Positions 8,897-10,301 of a DNA stretch of 10,301 nucleotides are shown piece by piece. The position numbers and the translations under genes were made by a program. The notes under the pieces are model-generated. The model was not told the origin of the DNA. It searched no databases and was given only the letters and a program-made list of their open reading frames with translations. The stretch's first letter is position 1; each line of letters begins with the position of its first letter. Location of the stretch: assembly GCA_004558595.1 (NCBI GenBank), contig SFCN01000064.1, positions 1 through 10,301 on the forward strand. Direction: 5' to 3'. Origin of the DNA: Phascolarctobacterium sp. (GTDB lineage: Bacteria > Bacillota > Negativicutes > Acidaminococcales > Acidaminococcaceae).

Positions 8897-8940
8897 AGAA
8901 AATCTCTCGTGCCTGCGGGTGCGGGGGATTTTCTATTTGT
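8897..8940 (+). terminator. Intrinsic terminator of the TonB-dependent receptor gene
   Basis: This hairpin lies 29 bases after the stop codon. Arms 8897-8913 and 8918-8934 form an uninterrupted 17-bp stem (13 Watson-Crick, 4 G-U) with a TGCG tetraloop. The 3' arm ends GATTTTCT and is followed by ATTTGT, giving an interrupted U-rich tail. It closes the receptor transcript and separates it from the leader region that follows. Confidence 0.8.
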
Positions 8941-8952
8941 GCTTTAATTACT

Positions 8953-8971
8953 AAAAAAGCTTAATTTTATT
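8953..8971 (+). repeat. Left copy of an imperfect 19-bp inverted repeat
   Basis: This sequence matches the reverse complement of 9209-9227 at 18 of 19 positions, with the outer 15 exact (AAAAAAGCTTAATTT). Bases 8958-8971 are also a 14-base direct repeat of 9177-9190, the left arm of the leader terminator. The pair brackets a 275-base segment that includes the promoter and leader RNA. Confidence 0.7.
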
Positions 8972-8991
8972 CCTTATCATGTACTAGGAAT
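8969..8991. promoter_or_regulatory. Dyad ATTCCT-N11-AGGAAT, possible regulator site upstream of the -35
   Basis: Exact 6-base arms lie at 8969-8974 and 8986-8991, ending 3 bases before the -35 element at 8995. The position would suit an activator or a repressor touching the -35. The arms are short and the spacer has no symmetry, so this is a weak call. Confidence 0.25.
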
Positions 8992-8994
8992 CAC

Positions 8995-9024
8995 TTGACT
9001 TTAATATGAAATCAGTGTTATAAT
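8995..9024 (+). promoter_or_regulatory. Sigma-70-type promoter with extended -10
   Basis: The -35 is TTGACT (8995-9000). After an 18-base spacer comes a perfect TATAAT -10 (9019-9024), preceded by TGT at 9016-9018, which makes it an extended -10. Transcription should start near 9031-9033. It drives the structured leader and, on read-through, the second autotransporter gene. Confidence 0.8.
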
Positions 9025-9176
9025 CTAGAATGAAGTAGTAATCTCTATCAATAAGATTATAATAAGAAATACAATTGCATAGCATTAGTCTAACGGATAA
9101 AATAGGATATCTTACTTGGACAGGAAACCGTAAAGTCGGCGTTCTGTTAGACAGCTCTCAATAAATATTAATCTGT

Positions 9177-9228
9177 AGCTTAATTTTATTTCGACTGGTA
9201 GCAGTCTAAATGAAATTAAGCTTTTTTG
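9177..9228 (+). terminator. Strong intrinsic terminator ending the leader RNA
   Basis: Arms 9177-9197 and 9202-9222 form a 21-position stem with one C-U mismatch and one G-U pair, capped by a GTAG loop and followed by a T-run to 9227. It lies between the promoter at 8995-9024 and the autotransporter start at 9407, so expression from that promoter requires antitermination or read-through. Confidence 0.9.
9209..9227 (-). repeat. Right copy of the imperfect 19-bp inverted repeat
   Basis: This is the partner of 8953-8971. It coincides with the 3' arm and T-run of the leader terminator, so part of the similarity may reflect duplication of a terminator arm rather than a recombination site. Confidence 0.65.
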
Positions 9229-9230
9229 TT

Positions 9231-9406
9231 TATAGAGTAGCTGTGGATTTCCGAAAATTGTAGGTGGCTAATGCTTTGTTGGTGTTTCTGAAAAAACTAT
9301 TTCACTAGATTTTGGTGGCAAGGACTTGCTACAACGGGCAGAGTGGTTTTGCAGTAAAAGGCAGGTCTTAGATATAACCACAAGTTTAAGTAAAGGAGAG
9401 TCTATT
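9231..9406 (+). other. Distal 5' region of the second autotransporter, with a possible stem and a weak secondary promoter
   Basis: No open reading frame of note is present. Bases 9321-9330 and 9360-9369 can pair over 10 bp (3 G-U) around a 29-base interior, upstream of the ribosome-binding site. A weak promoter candidate, TTGCAG (9349-9354), an 18-base spacer and TATAAC (9373-9378), would start transcription near 9385 and bypass the leader terminator. Its -35 matches the consensus at only three positions. Confidence 0.3.
9392..9398 (+). promoter_or_regulatory. Shine-Dalgarno sequence (AAAGGAG) of the second autotransporter
   Basis: AAAGGAG ends 8 bases before the ATG at 9407. This is the same spacing as the GGAGG of the first autotransporter and fixes this start. 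Confidence 0.8.
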
Positions 9407-10301
9407 ATGTACAAATCATGGACAAAAAGATTTGCTAGGAAAATCTGGAAGAGTCCCTTGGCTTTGGCTGTAACGGCTGGTATCCTGGCCGGCGCGGGCT
9501 TTATGCCTAGTGCTTTTGCGGCGGAAGGGGACACTCTGAGCTTTACCCAGACTATCACTGGTACAATGGCTGATACGGAGTACATTAACAGTGAGTTTGC
9601 GGATACTAGCATTGGTACAAATTTGGGCTACAAAAATAGTACCTATATTTTTAAAAACAATGCTAGTAGCTCCTATGGTGTTATTGAAGTTCCTAGGATA
9701 GACGTCAATAGCAGCTATTATAATGTTGGTGTAGGACTGAGCAAAATTGATACCTTAAAGGTTAATAATGGTATCCATGTTTATCATAACAGTGCGCTTA
9801 CTGTCGGTGCTAAGAATCTTGTAATTAAAACTACTGACAAAGAAGGCCTGTTTGCTGAAGGTAGTAATATCACTATCAATAGCAATGTTGATATTAATAG
9901 CCAAAATAAAGGTATCGTTGCTTACTTCGATTCAAAACGCGGTAGTGGTAATGAGAGTGGCTACTATGCTTATGCTAACTTGAATGTAAATGGCAAAGCT
10001 GATGTAAACAGTGTTGGGCATGCAGTGCAAAATTCTGGTGCTGAGCTGAATATCTCTGGTTTAGTTAATTTGCATACTACTGAAGGTCAGGCCATTCGCA
10101 GCATGGCATATCAGGCATACGCAACTGAAAGCTATAATGAAATAAGACCTGGCAACACTACTATTGCCGGCGGTACTATCATTGCAGATAACTACGAAGC
10201 TATTCACAATGAAGGCTCCAATGTTTATTTGAATAATAGCGGCACCAATGATTTAGTAGTTGTGGGCGACGTTGCTACCATGGATCATTTGGGCTTCACT
10301 C
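9407..10301 (+). CDS. Second autotransporter-type surface protein, 5' part only (runs off the window)
   Basis: An open frame of 298 codons continues past the right edge without a stop, so the C-terminal barrel, if present, is outside. The N-terminus has a long basic region (MYKSWTKRFARKIWKSP), a hydrophobic core (LALAVTAGILAGAGF) and a likely Sec cleavage after SAFA (about residue 37). It closely resembles the first autotransporter's signal peptide (LAVAITAGLLGAAY). The passenger is rich in Asn, Gly, Ser and alternating strands (NITINSNVDINS, AYANLNVNGKADVNS, AELNISG), as in beta-helical passengers. Near the right edge (10190-10295) the pattern EAIHNEGSNVYLNN..NDLVVVGDV matches YAIANYGGTINVND..KDVVLIGNV in the first autotransporter (591-695), indicating paralogy. 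It is probably controlled by the attenuator-like leader upstream. The autotransporter assignment rests on the paralogy, since the barrel is not seen. Confidence 0.85.
   Translation, partial: MYKSWTKRFARKIWKSPLALAVTAGILAGAGFMPSAFAAEGDTLSFTQTITGTMADTEYINSEFADTSIGTNLGYKNSTYIFKNNASSSYGVIEVPRIDVNSSYYNVGVGLSKIDTLKVNNGIHVYHNSALTVGAKNLVIKTTDKEGLFAEGSNITINSNVDINSQNKGIVAYFDSKRGSGNESGYYAYANLNVNGKADVNSVGHAVQNSGAELNISGLVNLHTTEGQAIRSMAYQAYATESYNEIRPGNTTIAGGTIIADNYEAIHNEGSNVYLNNSGTNDLVVVGDVATMDHLGFT

Larger units (their letters stand above)
9031..9230 (+). ncRNA. Structured 5' leader RNA, riboswitch- or attenuator-like, class not recognised
   Basis: The leader runs from the predicted start site to a terminator. 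Its elements are a 5' hairpin (9038-9044/9054-9060), an AU-rich stretch, then P1 (9088-9096/9144-9152; 9 bp, one G-U) closing a core that includes GGACAGGAAACCG. Inside the core, possible weak pairings are 9111-9115/9130-9135 with one bulge, or CCG/CGG at 9128-9130/9137-9139. The P1 3' strand can instead pair with the terminator's 3' arm (9147-9156/9200-9209, 9 of 10 pairs). A nested helix, 9160-9171 with 9180-9190 (11 A-U pairs, one bulge), can occupy the terminator's 5' arm. That gives two exclusive folds, terminated and read-through. The core resembles no aptamer I can name. It could instead be an independent small RNA of about 200 nt. The folds were derived by hand. Confidence 0.6.

Noticed and set aside
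9116..9140. Resemblance of GGACAGGAAACC to the B12 box of cobalamin riboswitches
   Set aside because: The following bases (GTAAAGTCGG) do not fit the box, the leader core of about 65 nt is too short, and the other conserved cobalamin-riboswitch segments are absent.
9088..9152. Purine riboswitch, suggested by CCGTAAA as in loop L3
   Set aside because: The flanks of CCGTAAA do not pair as a P3 stem, and no matching L2 hairpin or conserved J2/3 sequence is present.
9268..9612. Antisense open frame spanning the start of the second autotransporter
   Set aside because: It overlaps the clear ribosome-binding site, start and signal peptide on the + strand, and has no independent support.
1..10301. 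CRISPR arrays, tRNA or rRNA genes, insertion sequences, toxin-antitoxin pairs
   Set aside because: None is seen. The only repeats are the protein modules and the intergenic inverted and direct repeats already listed.

Overview
The window is a cell-surface locus of a diderm bacterium. It holds two large type V autotransporters on either side of a TonB-dependent outer-membrane receptor, all on the + strand. All three proteins carry Sec signal peptides. The visible outer-membrane proteins end in the C-terminal aromatic pattern recognised by the BAM machinery (both end Thr-Phe). The Gram-negative envelope proteins, strong Firmicutes-style Shine-Dalgarno sequences (GGAGG, AGGGGG, AAAGGAG) and middling-to-low GC suggest a Negativicutes member (for example the Phascolarctobacterium, Selenomonas or Veillonella side of the class). 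This is inference only, because no taxonomic marker is present.

Layout. Positions 27-6794 encode a 2255-residue autotransporter whose passenger is a four-fold internally repeated, probably beta-helical stalk, followed by a C-terminal beta-barrel. A 78-base gap with a strong hairpin separates it from a 664-residue BtuB/CirA-like TonB-dependent receptor (6873-8867), which ends at a long terminator hairpin (8897-8934). A 539-base intergenic region follows. It contains an extended -10 promoter (8995-9024), a structured leader of about 200 nt ending in a very strong intrinsic terminator (9177-9227), and about 180 further bases before the second autotransporter. That gene starts at 9407 and runs off the right edge with 298 codons visible. 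Its visible passenger ends in a motif that also marks the modules of the first autotransporter, so the two are probably paralogues.

The most interesting element is the leader upstream of the second autotransporter. The 3' strand of a closed 9-bp stem (P1, 9088-9096/9144-9152) can instead pair with the 3' arm of the terminator (9147-9156/9200-9209), and a nested helix can sequester the terminator's 5' arm (9160-9171/9180-9190). P1 plus terminator is therefore mutually exclusive with an antiterminator, the architecture of a transcription-attenuation riboswitch or protein-responsive attenuator. I could not match the roughly 65-nt core to any riboswitch class I can recall. A near-perfect 19-bp inverted repeat (8953-8971 and 9209-9227) also brackets the promoter and leader, so an invertible segment should be checked.

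Together the genes look like a surface-interaction and nutrient-uptake module. Autotransporters display long passengers, the receptor imports a scarce ligand using TonB energy, and at least the second autotransporter seems to be under elaborate transcriptional control. The ligand and adhesion targets cannot be read from the sequence.
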